A stretch of 64,000 bases of DNA from Ornithodoros turicata. Taxonomy: Eukaryota > Arthropoda > Arachnida > Ixodida > Argasidae. The stretch covers positions 44,514,143-44,578,142 of the forward strand of contig NC_088207.1 in the NCBI RefSeq assembly GCF_037126465.1, in the 5' to 3' direction. The notes below the pieces were generated by a model. It had not been told where the DNA came from and made no database searches. It was given only the letters and a program-made list of their open reading frames with translations. This document shows positions 1 to 13,025 of the stretch, one piece after another; the stretch's first letter is position 1, and the number at the start of each line of letters is the position of its first letter. The position numbers were made by a program, and so were the translations under genes.

Positions 1-3000
1 TTACCGTCATCCCCCCATTTACCAAGTATAGTCGTGACGATAGCCACAGCTGCCAAGAAAGGTGAGCTGCTCACTACATCACCGCCACCTCTGTTTTAAC
101 AGTGCGCTCAACGGTTGAACCTCTTGGTAGCAATGAACAACATCCTTCAGCGTAAACAAACCTTCACCCGATACGCTCACTACCATCAAAATAAGACGCC
201 GACTTTGAAGAACCACTTTAACGCATACACCTCACACAGCGTGCATGCCTAACGACGACGGTGCATACTGGGGGCGGGGGGGGGGGGGGGGGGGGGGGAC
301 AAAAAAAAAGAAACAAATAAAAATGTCAGTGGCAGCAACGGCGTCTTTTTCTCTCTCCAGTTGGTAGCAATCATCACAAAGGGATCACAGACAAAAGCCC
401 TGGACGACAAGAGGAGTGGGAGAGGAGGATCCCCTCTCCCGAGGAATGCTCCATCGCTCGGGGCTGCTCTCGCAGGGCGGAACTCAGGTGGACGGCTCAA
501 AATATCGACACCACCGAAAAGCACTGTGCCGAGAACACATTTACCGGAGTAATCGACCCCCATAAACCTGGAGCATTGTTTGTTTGTTTGTTTGTTTGTT
601 GTTAGTGCGGTGTCAACAAGCGGGGGGCATTCAATTTCGATGGGGGGGATGAAATTGTTCCCACATCAGAATGAGCTCTTAATGGACCCTATTCTCTTTC
701 TTTCTTTTAGTTTTCGAATTCTCTAGATGCTAAACATGCTAATAGCATTCTCGTCCAACCATGGAATGCAAAAGCACGAGTTGGAAAACCGCGCAGCATG
801 TATGAAATGAAAAAATATACCTCACACCTAGGCGTCAAGGAAACGTCTCCTGTCATCAGACGTTTGTTGTTGTTTCAGCCAGAAATTATGTGGCTAACGA
901 CAGGCATCACACATTTCCCTTTGCACGGGATAGTTTGATTATTGATTGTTTTCGTCGTTAGGATTGATTTGCACTTTGATTTAGCGCCTCTCCATGAAGG
1001 AAAATGTAGTTCAATTTCCCCTCCCTCTTCAGCGCATCAGAAGTGCTTCTATGGATTATAAAAAGCAGGCGTACCGTAATCCGCAGGACCTATAACAGCA
1101 GGCCAGCACTGGCGGATATACTTACAGATAATACTTACTGACAGATATGCTAATTCAGTAACTCCACACAAATAAAATAAAGTAATAAGATTTGGGAGTA
1201 ATGACGGCTTCTAGTCCCATATAGATTGCGCTTACTCCCCCATACCAGTTCACGGAACCTGAAATGTACCTCCAGCACTGCAAGTAGTCCATAAACTTCG
1301 CAAATGGTTCCCCGGATGCAATAGTGTACGTATGTATGTGCTCTGCGCGAATCTGATGGGACAACGCAATATGTTTTAGCAATTTCTTGCATACAGTGCA
1401 AGTAATAGTGCTGTAAATTCCTGACAAAAGTGTGTCGCACGCGTGTAACAACGTTTTACAACTAGGACGCACCCGTTTAATTAAGCGCATAGATTATGAA
1501 CACAGGACAGCGTGGACAAGGCGTGAAACGTTGTCTACACGCTGTGACATTCACTTTGCCTATTCGCCAATCAGGGCAAACCTATCGCCTCCATAGTGGT
1601 GACCAAGGACAAAGAGGTCACACGACGCGCTACAACAGCAGCACCAAGAGAAAGGGGGTATCCCCCTTCCCCATAAAAATCTTTCCGTCAAACCTGTGGT
1701 GGCACCCATGTCCATCACGTGACGGTGCTCAACAAAGAAACCTCGTCCCCTCCAACGGGTTTTTTTCTTCTTCGCAAAGGGTTGCCTTCCCGAAAAACGA
1801 ACCACCTCTACTTCCACTATAATATAGACCTGTTACTGCCACACAACGAGCGGCAGCGGTGAACTGTTTCCACGGCCTCCGTGTCATATTCGGAGGCCAT
1901 CAACTGTTGTTGTATCTCGCGTCATTTATTGTCGTGTGTCGCTGCTGAGAGGAAGGTCGGCCAGATAGAAGGCTCTGTGTGTCGCCGATGTGTTTCGTGT
2001 AAGCCTCGGTAACTTTTTTTCAGACCTCGCACGTTTCTAGCGTTACAAACAGCCCCGAACAACGACTGACAGAATAAACCGGAGTTATGCCACACTCTAC
2101 CGAGTGTGGCATAAAGAAGGTGCGTGGCTGCGTGTGTGAGGAAGAAGAAATCACAGCTTCTAGACCTCTAGACTGCGGTTACTCTATGTATTATTCAATT
2201 GACCCTGAAGTTTATTCCCCAACATTGCAAAATATAGTCCCCAAATAGCTTCGTTGTCGCACACACTTCAGTGCTGGTTGTGGCAACGCATTCAGCTCCC
2301 GAGACTGCCAAAATTTCTCAATCTTTTTATTTTCTCCCCTTCAAATCTTTTAGCATTCTTTCTTCGGAGTATGCTGTCGGAAAGCTACGCTTGCTGCTCA
2401 TTATAACGCTGGAAGGTTACTTCATCGTCGCCGACAATTTTTTACAATTCACTCAAGGCCTCTCTACCTGCACTCCACCTTACTTTCAACGATTTAGTAT
2501 TGTTGTAAACGTTCCGCCTTGTTACCTTCGCCGCAATGGTCAAGCGAAGCAAAGGAGCCTAATCTCACTCAAGTCCCGGCAAGAAAGAGGCGTCTGATTA
2601 ATCACGGTCAATATATGATAATAAAATGTGCCATTTCATACGACATGCTAGGAGCTGCGCACATTCATGTCAGATATACAGCTTTCGGCATCTATGCTCT
2701 CATTTTAAATGTCCACGTATCTAGGCATCGAACAAAGTTATCCTTCATTCAAAAGGAGAAAAAAAAAAACCGAGTGCCATTTTCCAGTAGAAGTTCCCGT
2801 CGAACATGAATGTCGACCAAGGACATATACACGACGACGTCTCCTCCTTGTTCCCCTCTCAACTGTGGCGGAACACACGGCCTCAATTGCTTCGCGGTGC
2901 TGAAATTGTTAGAGATGCGTTGCACGTCTCTATATGTATTAGGATGCGGCCCTGCGCGCGACCCCATTTCCATATTTAAAAGGCGGTTGCCGTGGACGCC

Positions 3001-3040
3001 CCGACAACAATTAGGGGAAGGAATAAAGCTCGGTCCGTCG
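1..3040. other. Intergenic, no gene recognised
   Basis: Contains a G run of more than 20 at 272-298, a GTTT microsatellite at about 578-600 and a small hairpin CCACACTCTACCGAGTGTGG at about 2091. The open frames are short and unconserved to my eye. TATAGTCGTGACG at 27-39 recurs at 12988 and, inverted, at 21656. Confidence 0.5.
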
Positions 3041-3480
3041 TGATAATGTCATTCAATCGACTTATTTGATATTATGTCGTTGGTAAAGTAAACAAGCGTA
3101 AACGAGCAACATCTACTCGATATGTTCCAGGTGGAGCTTCAGCGATACAGTATAACAGTAAATAAATAGATAAAACAAACAGTAAGTAAACAGCAAAAGT
3201 AAAGAAAAACTAATTAATAAAATGCACGATAAGTAAATTATAACAGCAGTACATTTGTACGAAAGTGTTACAATAAACCAAATAAATAAACAACAACAAA
3301 TGCAATGATCAATAACAACAGGTACATACTTTTAAATAAACACCTTGTGGTGGCTTTTTAATCGGCGCACCCGCCATCTTCGTAGACGGAAACGGAAATC
3401 AAAAAAAAGTAATAACAACAAATAAACAAAACGGGAAGAATTGAACACTGCAGAATATGTTCGGACACGCTGTTAGAAAT
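3041..3480. repeat. A-rich low-complexity tract
   Basis: Repeated AAATAAATAA / AACAACAA / AGTAAATA words on the plus strand over about 400 bases. No recognisable element ends. Confidence 0.6.
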
Positions 3481-6400
3481 CAGAAACACGACTTCACAGC
3501 GTCAACCTTCCTAAGCGCGACGGTTTCCTCAAAATCCACCAAATTATAATGCGGCGACCCTAAATAATAACAAGGTGCAACGCGAGCCGGGCCACACGTC
3601 TTCATTGTCACCCACGCAGCCGATGCACACACAACACTCTCCCCCCCCCTTCGAGAGCTGTTGAACGAGAGTACCTCCCACAGGTGCGCCCCATATTCAC
3701 CGCTGAGAGAATCGAGCTGCGACATTTCGAAGCAGCAGACAACACTGCGCTGTCGTCTGCCGCCCACACACGAACCTCGAAGCGAGCCGGCGAAAGTGTT
3801 GCTCGAATATTGGAGAGCTCCTCTGCCATCACAACGCGAAGAGTTGGACGCGGGAAGCCCTAAAAAAAAAAAGAGGGTCGCTGCCCCCCACCGAGAGAAC
3901 CGTCCTCGTACCGCCCACAGAAACGAGGCCCCTGTCAGGCACAAAGACCCACCAAGCTCTCCTTCGATCAAAAACAAAGCAGAAACAAAACGAGTTTCAT
4001 ATCCCGTGTGCGCCGCTGAATCTATTAAGTGAGTCACACTGGACATATCCGTTCCGAAGTGTCAAACAGTCTAAAATAGCGTGAGACAATTGGAATGGAC
4101 GGAGAAGCGATCGGTAAGGGAATGTCGAAACCATCACATTGCCGCGTTCATTGTAACGCTCAGATGATCGCTTGCAGAGCAGAACAAAATTACTTTCCGC
4201 AGGGAAGGAATGTCTCTTTACGGGCGAACTCGAAAAAAGCGAATCTCGTCGGGGAGGTCATCGATTCGTTCAGGTCCAGCTGAGTATCCAATCTGGTTTC
4301 CCTTTTGCACGTTTCCAACCCGCCCTTCTTGCACAAACACGAAATGCAGAGCGCGGCGGTGCGGTACATATAGAAAGCACCTTTTCCGGTCTTTCAACAC
4401 GTCATAGACTTTGGATGCTCTTGGCATGCACATAGAAGAGGATCTCTCAAGAAGAGGAACCTCTCTTTTGTTGGTCCTTGGTCCACCACATTTTCCTTCC
4501 GGATAGTACCAGTTCACACCTTCTTTCCATATACCCGTCTTATTATTCCGTAATGCTGAGTGAACAGAAGATGGCCAAAGTAACGCATCAGTCACAGATA
4601 GGCTGCATACTGCAGGACGTGCAGAGACAAAAAAAAAAAAAAAAAAGCCAGCGGAAACCGAAACCAACACAAAATGAGCTACCACTAACATCATGCATCG
4701 AGAATAAGCCAACGAGTGCGTCATTCAGAGTCGCAGTTCTGTGGGCCCGAAAGTGACCTCATCGGATACAATGTCCCACTGAAGAATGACCACCACAGAT
4801 AACAGAAACTGACAAGTTTACACAAATAGTGAGTTCAAGGCATCCTGGATAACAGCCATCGATACGGTTGAGCAGAACAAAATATGCGAAGAAAAATTAG
4901 CGAGTCACGTACGCGGATTTCAAGGAGGTCGAGAGATTTGTAAGAAACGGAGAATGTCCCGAGACACAGAGGAGAGTCAATTTTTTTTTCAAGTATCTGG
5001 GACGTGTGCCTCGCCCGCTTCCTCTGACACGTACACACCAGCATCAAAGCCAAGGACATCGCTCCATTACAAACAATGGCACGTTAACAGACACCTCACT
5101 TTTGACGGCTATATGAGCACAAGGCCGTTTCGAGCTCGATAACACAAAACGGTATTTTCCGCGGGTCGCATACATTTAGAGTCATGGTTGCTGAAGATAT
5201 TCGTAAAAGTTACAGAGCTCTCGGAAAAGAACTCCTTTTCAGACAAACAGTTTTTTCTCTTTTTTTTTCTGACGCCACAAAAGACTTCGACGAGGTAATG
5301 AACCGGGGAGATAAATACTGTCCGATAAGTAACTCAGGCGGGTCCGATAAACTTGCCCAGGCAAAGTCTCTTTTATGAATACGTACCATGCTCGAAAAAT
5401 ACTTCACGCGCTCTTTAACTAAGTCAATCAAATTGTCATTAATATACGAAACGTGCCTGGCAGCCGGATATCCCACGTACTACGTCATTCAATAACAATT
5501 AGTTGTTATCAGTCAGCAGAACAGCTGGTAAACAACTGTTCCACACTGACATTGTGCTCCTTGGCATGGAATACACTTTGGAAGTGAGGTTATAACATTT
5601 TCGACAACTATACTAGGCACAAATAAAAGGGCGGGGGGGGAGGGCGAAAGCAATTAGAGATGCGAGTTCCTACCTACGACATTAAGAAAAACAACCTCAA
5701 AAAGAAGTGCTGAATAGGTATTTTCTATTATCACCTTCAGTAAACTGACAGATGTAGCGCTACAGTATATAAATGCGACAAGGGAGACATAATCGCGACA
5801 CACGACGAGCTCTGTCCGACCATTTTCAGTGCTTACTTATCGCGCAGGACGGATGAGATATTGACTCACTCTCAGCTCGCTGGGAGTGTTTTGTGTCGTT
5901 CGGGAAATGTCGGAAGAAATGCACTCTCTACGGTGCAGACGAGTGAGCCAGAAAAGTCAACGCGGGGTCTTACTGGCTTTAAATGCCCTTCGGAAATTCG
6001 GAGATTGAAAATCGAGCACTATTTCGCTTGTGCTCTGCAGTTTTGGGGAACAACCAAAAATGCCCGTCCGGGTCTTATAGACTTCCAGGTTTTTGGTCAC
6101 TACGTGAGAAGACCGCACCTATACGATGCTGATTTAGTGCCATGGAGTTTTAAAGTCAAAAAGTAGTTACAAAGAAAAGATAGCCTGCAACCCCACCTCG
6201 ACGGCAATCAAATCCGGCTGGTACACATCTAGGGGTGCAAACATTTCCCGCTGCAGTTAAAGACTGCAACCTAGTGTTATGAGGAGAAGTGCTCAGTTAG
6301 GATGTCGGAGGTCCCGATACATTTGGTGGACACAGGGTGTGCAATTAGGTGATCCACCTTTTTATATTTCTATAATTATTCTGCGTTCTATTATCGCTAT

Positions 6401-9288
6401 TATCATTGCTAATATGTTGGCAGTACAAATATATATATATATATATATTGTGTCTTAGATAGGAACTCACAGCAGGAAATCAAGTTGATGATAAAGTTAA
6501 TACAACAAAGCGGAACGTAAGAAACACGTAAGAAAAAAGAGAGAGAGTGTGTAACTTGTGAAGGAAGCTCAATTATCTTTCACAGACACGACAGTCCCAT
6601 CAATAACGGTCAACAGAGAGCAAGTAAAGAAGCAACAACCGTGCCCCCTCACCGTTGTTCGTGGCGAAGTTTTGTGCCACATCTAACCAATCGGCTCCGA
6701 GGAGGGCAGATTCCAGGTCCAAAACATCCCCTTCACTACACGGCATGGCCGCCTCGTGGAACATGGGCGACAGCACCAGCGTCATCACAGAGTCATCCCA
6801 ACAGCTGTCCGACACCGAGCGTTAAATCCAATACGTCCTACCGCAACAAACTCCAGCGTGCGACTGACGCGAGCGTTCGTTCGCTCCCCCTGGCGGTAGG
6901 TTGCTTCTCCTCAACAACCGGATTGCCCTTCCCCTTACTACAGTGCTTCTTTGTGGCAGCTCTCACCTCGCAAGTATAACTGTGCAGCGTAATCGCTGTA
7001 ACTGACCCTCAGAGGTTGAGTTCGTGATACGGACGGCGGGCGGAACTAAGGGCGGGGGACAAACAAGAAGAGTTGGGTTAAAGGCCCGCTTTAGGGAGAT
7101 GTGTGCATCACAAAAGGGGGAACGGTAATCAAGGCCGTGGCCACAGGAAGTGCGGTATGAAATCTCTCTGGCAGGGAGGCATGATTGTGAAAGAAAGAAC
7201 AAACCAATCAGGTGGATGCACAAACACGGACAGCAACGAGAAAAGTAATTGAATTGAATTGAGAGAAGAAAAAGAACGCGTCGCCCGACGAACACCACTT
7301 ATTTTCTTCCTTGTATGATCCAGCTTTCCAGGTATCGATTGCCGTTTTTACGGGAGCAGTTCATAAATTTCAGTCAGTCTTCCAGAAAATCAACTTCCCG
7401 AAACTGAAGAGAGAGAGAGAGAGAGAGACGGAGAACAAGAAAACAGACACACGTAGGATTGGGGGTAATTCACCTCGCATAAAACACAAAGAGGAGGCAG
7501 AAGAACTAATGCGTGGGCGTATCGAAAGCCATGATGGGCATGACCACTGCATGCGTGATGGTTGTCGTGTTGGAAAGACCCGGGAGTTGTCTCCGCCAGA
7601 AGAGGACGGTGGCAAGTTGCCAAGGCGAAAGGATAAACAGGTGAAGGATGACGACGACGTCGGTGACGGATATCGCTAGCTCGACGCGAGCTGTTTGCGT
7701 AAGGAAAGAGAGAGAGAGAGAGGCCGATACACAAGACTGCTGTGGGTAACGCGTTTGTGCGTGCATCTTGATTGCGTTTAAGGAAGTGGTTTCGTTAACT
7801 TCCACTGGATCTACCTTATATATACGGACTATGAGCTGGTCACTTTCTTGTCCGTGTTTTCACACGAGGGGCATACCCACGGCATATTACAGTGGAAGAA
7901 AGAAAAGAAGAAAAAAAAAAGAAGAAGAGAAGAAGAAAAAGAAGTCTGCGCACAAGACGGAAGGCTTCACTGCGTCTTATGTTGAGCTTTCATACGTCGC
8001 CAGAATACCCGGAGTTTCGTGCTGCGCAACATTGCAGACGACACCTTCGACGCTGTCGTCTGCTACAAAATATCTTGCGGCTGAGCTTCGGAAATGTTAC
8101 GGAGTCGTTCCACATTGACGATTCACCCGATTTATTTTTCTGAGGACGCGCATATTGAAGCGTTTATTTGTGTAGCGATAAAAATTTTGGACGCGGAAAA
8201 AGAATACCGCGTTACGGCGCGGTCTGGCGACGGTAATTATGAAATATCGTGCGACGTGTGCGGGGTACTTCTCCATCGATTGAGAGAGAGAGAGGGGGCA
8301 GGAGGAGGGGAGATTGGCGTAGTAAGATGATTGAGCTGCATTATGTAGCGAGAGTATTAGTAGCTTCTATGCGAGTACGGTCAACTCTCGTTGTTCGTCG
8401 CCTAATAGCACTTTCTTCCGAGGTGTGATCCGTCTGTTACAGTGATGACGATTGGTGTTATTTGATGTTGATGTGTACGGTGTGTACGATGTGTTATTCG
8501 ATGTGTCCGTCTGTGCGGTGGTGCTGTGACTAGTAGACTAAGCGTAAAGAAGTAATGGAGTATCGTTGGTGTCTTGTGTTCTTTCTTATCTTGTTTCAGA
8601 AATGACGTAATATGTTTTGAAGCAAAAGCGCTTTTAATTGTCGTTTCGTCATTCATCGTCGGCATCATTTGTTGTTGTCCCCGTCCGCACTGCGTGTTGA
8701 AGTTGTTGCATCTGAGACTTTTAGAGATTTTATAGAGATTTTAGTTTTCCGAAATGCGCAACTATTTGGCCTGCAACATGAAGCAGACTTGTTGCGGAAT
8801 TGCTTTTTTTTTTTTTACTCTGATGATAAACAAAGTTTAATCGATTGTGTGTATCGCAGATAACAAGAACATAAACGAATGAGTCGAAGTGTTATAAATA
8901 AAACATAAAAAAGTAAACCCGTCTCCTATCGTAGGCCATTCCGGCAACAATACTGTGTTGTATTTGGACTGTGTTTACAAATACTCGAATACCATTAACA
9001 TTGCTGTTGCCATGCGGGACAGCTGCACGTTACACCTGGAACACCAGCGCAAGCATATTGGATGTGCAGGTGCTGTGGCAACATTTCGAGGCGAGCGAGC
9101 TCATATCTCCATCTTTTTTCCCCTATCACCATCATCAATAACAACAACATTTCGAGGACAATGTAACCGGATGACTAATGAATGGAAAATTGTGTCGCAA
9201 ATTTTTAGTTCACTTCCGAAAATCTCTAGGAAATAGACGAGATAGCTACACGAGATGGGCACTGTGAATGTCGCTGTCTTAGTCGCGA
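3481..9288. other. Intergenic, no gene recognised
   Basis: GC-moderate DNA with microsatellites (A18 at 4629, AT at 6430, GA at 7408 and 7705, GA-rich at 7890-7950, GA at 8282). Two small inverted pairs of the word GCAGACGACA/TGTCGTCTGC occur at 3735-3760 and 8034-8063. The 188-codon minus frame at 3480-4046 overlaps a 123-codon plus frame and shows no family features. Confidence 0.5.
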
Positions 9289-9556
9289 GTTTTTTTTTTT
9301 ATTCCTTATTGTTAGCGCCGCGTAGCAACTGTGGCTATGAGCGGCGTGCAGACGTGAACAGATGGAGAAGGGACAACAGGGGGGAGGGGGTCAGTGTGCG
9401 TCCTGGGCCGACTTCAGGAGGAACTATGTCGAGATCCGTCTGGACAGCCTGTCGGAAAATTTAGGGAAACCCTCAGACGGCACAGGCAGTCGTAGGATTC
9501 GAACCTGCAGCCTCCCAGTCTATACAGTGCGACCTTGAAGCCACCACCGATGGGAT
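9289..9556 (-). mobile_element. tRNA-derived SINE copy, minus orientation, near full length
   Basis: On the minus strand the copy starts with a tRNA-like head whose B box is a perfect GGTTCGAATCC (plus 9495-9505). The family body follows (GTCGGCCCAGGACGCA) and then the 3' end (GCTTCGCGGCGCTAAC-like) and a poly-A tail, seen as a T run at 9289-9300. RNA polymerase III-type SINE organisation is established biology. Tick tRNA-derived SINEs are known, but I cannot confirm the family name. Confidence 0.75.
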
Positions 9557-10783
9557 AGGATGCTTTTGTTCATTCGGACATGTGCCGCTGGTAGTTGCGC
9601 TGTTATGGCTAATAATTATCGTTACCCTGTATTCACACGAGCGACATTCCCCCAGACGCGGAAGATGCGAAAAGCGTCATAGCTTTCTGCTGTCACGTGA
9701 GCGCGAGCGCTCAACGTTGTGTCTTCACGTACACTGCTAACCGTGGGGAATATCCTGCTACACAGCCACAAGACATCCCGTAGCAGACGACAGGAAGACA
9801 CGCTGACGGTGTCGTCTGCTAAATGCGCAGTACGCCACTCCCGATATTCCGCACCGTTTGAATCCTCAACATAACACGGGACGGAACTTCGGCTGTGTGA
9901 GCAGTGTTTTCGCTTCTTCTTCCACTAGAATATTCCGTGAGTATGTCGCTCCTGTGAATACACGGTTAATATGCGCCACGATATTGTCCCGGATTAAAAT
10001 TGCCACGCTTTGCGAAACGGTGCTGCAATGGATACGCTATAACACCAACAAGCAGGAAGATGCACTGCATACGTAGCGCATTGTCTGCATGCAGGTTGTC
10101 TTCCGATAACAAGGTATATGCACAATCTATTTGTACGTGGCATGCTGCCAAGGTAGAAACAGCTGAGTCGATTGCGGCAACCAAGAATCATCCCGTCCTA
10201 TTAACAGCTCTGAGATAACAAAGCGTGCATATGGACACCTTTCAGCCCCGTAAAGGCGTTTTTGTTGTCAAAGACCACTCTCTTTATTCGTCTGAACACA
10301 TCTGGAAGGTTTAATATCGGTATGGAAAATCCATCAGGAACAGCATTCTGAGCGGAATACGACCCCCTGGAATAATATTCTCTTCAGAATATGCATTTTA
10401 AAATTGTGCTTTTTTTTTGCAGAACACACCGTTTGGAAAGGTATTTTATAAAACACCCTCGTGACTTCACGCCTTTTTACACTGTAACAGTGCGAAACTT
10501 CCACCACAAAGGGCAAGACCCAAAACACCTGAAAGGTGTAGAAGGTACTGTGTACCGGGGGTTTAGACAGATCTTAGTTCCATTGTGTATACGGGAGTGT
10601 ACCAGTGAGTAACGTCGAGTTTTGTTTAGGTGTTACGGCTACGCCTGGCCTGGCCTGGCAACGACGGCCCGATATTGGAAGAGGACGACAAATATTCACG
10701 CACTCTAAGCCCTAAAGTGCTTAAGTCCTTCGAACTTAAGACGTTTCTTGAAAGCCGCAGTGATAGTACGCTGTAAAAACAAC

Positions 10784-10818
<35 letters not shown>

Positions 10819-11049
10819 TCAACTCGTCGCTGCTCCTCCGCTGAACAAACCGCGATTGAAAATATTTGCTAACGAGCGCAGGAGCTGTATATGCAAGATT
10901 CCTACAGCTGCACCACTTTCACATATTCATTAGAATACACGCGCGTTCAATCAAATTTCTTATTTGTAGCGAGCAACACCACAGTGGTCAGTCTGTCGAT
11001 TAATTTTGCCCACCTGGCGGTTCTTTAACATGGGCCGAGATCGCAGTGC
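9557..11049. other. Intergenic with a small perfect hairpin and a TA microsatellite
   Basis: TAGCAGACGACA at 9781-9792 and its exact complement TGTCGTCTGCTA at 9810-9821 form a 12-bp stem with a 17-base loop. A (TA)n run spans about 10788-10815. Nothing else is recognised. Confidence 0.5.
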
Positions 11050-11180
11050 AAGGTATATACGCCCTATTTAACGTCCTTCGCGGAAGACGACGCGTCTAAT
11101 TAGCAGCTTGTACCATGCCACCAAGTTGCTGGCATGCTCGGGATCTCACCCGCAACCTTGGGATCATAAGGTGGACATGT
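11050..11180 (+). repeat. Dispersed repeat with a tRNA-like feel, copy 1
   Basis: It contains ACGTCCTTCGCGGAAGACGA CGCGTCTAA, then TACCATGCCACCAAGTTGCT, then a GGATCTCACCCGCAACC segment followed by TTGGGATCATAAGG. It aligns through its length with 22918-23045. This may be a decayed SINE or a decayed gene-like unit. Confidence 0.55.
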
Positions 11181-12066
11181 TTAAAGCTGTACTCGAAACT
11201 GCGTTAACATTTTTGTGATTATGGAAAAGCGCATTGCATAGTGTGAGAGACATAGGCGCTCGTATTGGCAACATTCAGACAGGCTTTCTTTCTTTTTTTT
11301 TCCCCTATCGCTGCTAGTTCAGCATATTTCGTACTTCTGCTTTCGACTTCTTTGTATGTATGTGATTATCAGTTACTCTTCTTAAAAACATTCATTAATT
11401 AATTGATAACAAAATCGAGACACTTTATGCAGTTGTGACTGTCCATCTATCGCAGGACGTGATCTTCCACTCCATCCGTTTCCACTATCATTCTAGTCAG
11501 TGTTCGCAGCATCTGTTTACACGTATCCTCGTGGAAAAAACAGCCCCTTTTTGTTCCGCCGGCTCAAATGAGAGGTATAATAAGAGCGCTGAAAAAGCCG
11601 TTTGCAAAACGTCCATCGGAAACAGTCTTTTAAACGCAATACATCCCCTTGAAAACTGAAATGGTGTTTTAAATGGAGTACAGCCTTCTGATAATGTGCC
11701 CTGTGAAATGGTGCTGTTTGCAAATACGCGATTTAAAAGGGTGTTTTCAAGAACATGATAAGTTGATAAGTAAATTCTAAAAATATATGGAGTAATTGAA
11801 TTCGGCACCCGACCAATTCTGCAACTCAAAAAAAAAAAAAAAGGAAGTGAAACTTACATCGCAAAGATGAGTGACATAGGACAATACATTTACGCCGTAA
11901 CGGTGTCAAATATTTACTGTGTAAATACTGCGGTGACACACCTCATGTCATCAATTCATCGTCTGTTGTTGCGTAAATATACCGGGGGCAGACGAAAGTG
12001 CATAATATGTGGCAGCATTAGCTAAAAGCTTGAAGTATACGCTACCTCCAGATGTGTTCCCATCTT
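11181..12066. other. Intergenic, nothing recognised
   Basis: AT-leaning sequence with an A15 run at about 11829. No element ends, RNA genes or protein features seen. Confidence 0.45.
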
Positions 12067-12298
12067 CACTCTTCAAAATGAACTTCACTGCATAGCACGC
12101 ACCTATAGCCAACTATCATCCCGAGTGACACCGTTTGTTCCCCTGATTTGCTGAAAACGGGGGGGCGTACGCTTTTTTTGTGGCATTATGACGCCCCCCC
12201 CCCCCCCCGTTTTCATCAAATCAAGGGCGTGCACGTTTTCATTGGGGATGATGGTTGGCTAGGAGCGTGCTATGCAGTGGAGCTCTGTTTTTAGAGTG
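12067..12298. mobile_element. Palindromic MITE, hairpin family copy 1
   Basis: It opens CACTCTTCAAAATGAACTTC and closes with the inverted counterpart (GAGCTCTGTTTTTAGAGTG). The two halves are near reverse complements (CGCATAGCACGC-like to GCGTGCTATGC), with a G-run/C-run pair near the centre (GGGGGGGCGTACGC and a C-run). First of four copies in a row; AAAACGGG subtype. Confidence 0.8.
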
Positions 12299-12358
12299 AT
12301 AGTGTGCTCCCCACATGCTTCCAATGTGTTCCCAAGTGTGCTTGCATAGCACTCACCT

Positions 12359-12607
12359 AAACTATAAAGACAGAACTTAACCGCATAGCACGCTGTGCGC
12401 CAACCATTGCCGCGAATGATATGGTTATCGCTTCTGACTCGAAGAGAGAGGGGGGCGTACGCCTTTGTGTGGCAATTTGGATATATGAAAATTGCCACAA
12501 AAGGGCGTACGCCTCCCTCTCTCCTCGAATCAAAAACGATAACCCTATCATTCATGGTAATGGTTGGAGCACAGCATGCTATGCGGTGAAGTTCTGTTTT
12601 TAGAGTG
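12359..12607. mobile_element. Palindromic MITE, hairpin family copy 2
   Basis: Arms pair over roughly 110 bases: ACCGCATAGCACGCTG at left, CAGCATGCTATGCGGTG at right, with GGGGCGTACGCC and GGGCGTACGCCTCC flanking a short AT-rich loop (TTTGGATATATG). It ends TTTTTAGAGTG followed by TA. This is the GAAGAGAGAGGGG subtype. The left terminus is degenerate. Confidence 0.8.
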
Positions 12608-12654
12608 TATATGTCGCACGTCTGTTGCCCAGCATGTTCGTAGTGGCTTTCTTG

Positions 12655-12898
12655 CACTCTGAAAACAGAGCTTCACCGCACAGCGCGCAGTACGCCAACC
12701 ATTGCCACGAATGACAGGGTTATCGCATCTAATTCGAAGAGAGAGAGGGGGTGTACGCCTTTTTGTGTCAATTTGGATATACATATGATAATTGACACGA
12801 AAAGGCGTACGCCCCCTCTCTTCGAATCAGAAGCGATAGCCCTATCATTCGTGACAGTGTCACACAGCGTGCTATGCAGTGAACTTTTGTGTTGTGCT
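12655..12898. mobile_element. Palindromic MITE, hairpin family copy 3
   Basis: It starts CACTCTGAAAACAGAGCTTC. The inner arms contain TTCGAAGAGAGAGAGGGGGT and the complementary CCCCTCTCTTCGAA around a TTTGGATATACATATGATAA loop. Same subtype as copy 2. The right terminus has decayed (GTGAACTTTTGTG). Confidence 0.8.
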
Positions 12899-12903
12899 TT
12901 TTC

Positions 12904-12990
12904 CTAGGTTTTCCTCAGACGCTTTAAGGCAAATGTCGGCACAGTTCCCTGTGAAGTCGGCCCAGGACGCATGATCACCCCCTGCGATAT
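12904..12990 (+). mobile_element. SINE fragment, plus orientation
   Basis: It carries the middle of the SINE body (GTCGGCACAGTTCCCTGTGAA, GTCGGCCCAGGACGCATGA) without the tRNA head or 3' end. It lies between the third and fourth copies of the hairpin MITE cluster, so it either landed in the cluster or was there first. Confidence 0.65.
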
Positions 12991-13025
12991 AGTCGTGACG
13001 TTGCCCACCTGAGCGTGGCCGACTA

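Noticed and set aside
272..298. Long G run (and C run at 52185-52215) considered as a structured G-quadruplex regulator
   Set aside because: Uninterrupted homopolymers with no promoter context; length is also unreliable in assemblies.
3480..4046. 188-codon minus-strand open frame
   Set aside because: It overlaps a 123-codon frame on the other strand, has no recognisable domain, biased low-complexity stretches and no splice partners; most likely chance in GC-balanced DNA.
9495..9505. Perfect tRNA B box on the minus strand
   Set aside because: It belongs to a SINE head; the flanking arms do not fold into a full cloverleaf with a paired acceptor stem, so no tRNA gene is called.
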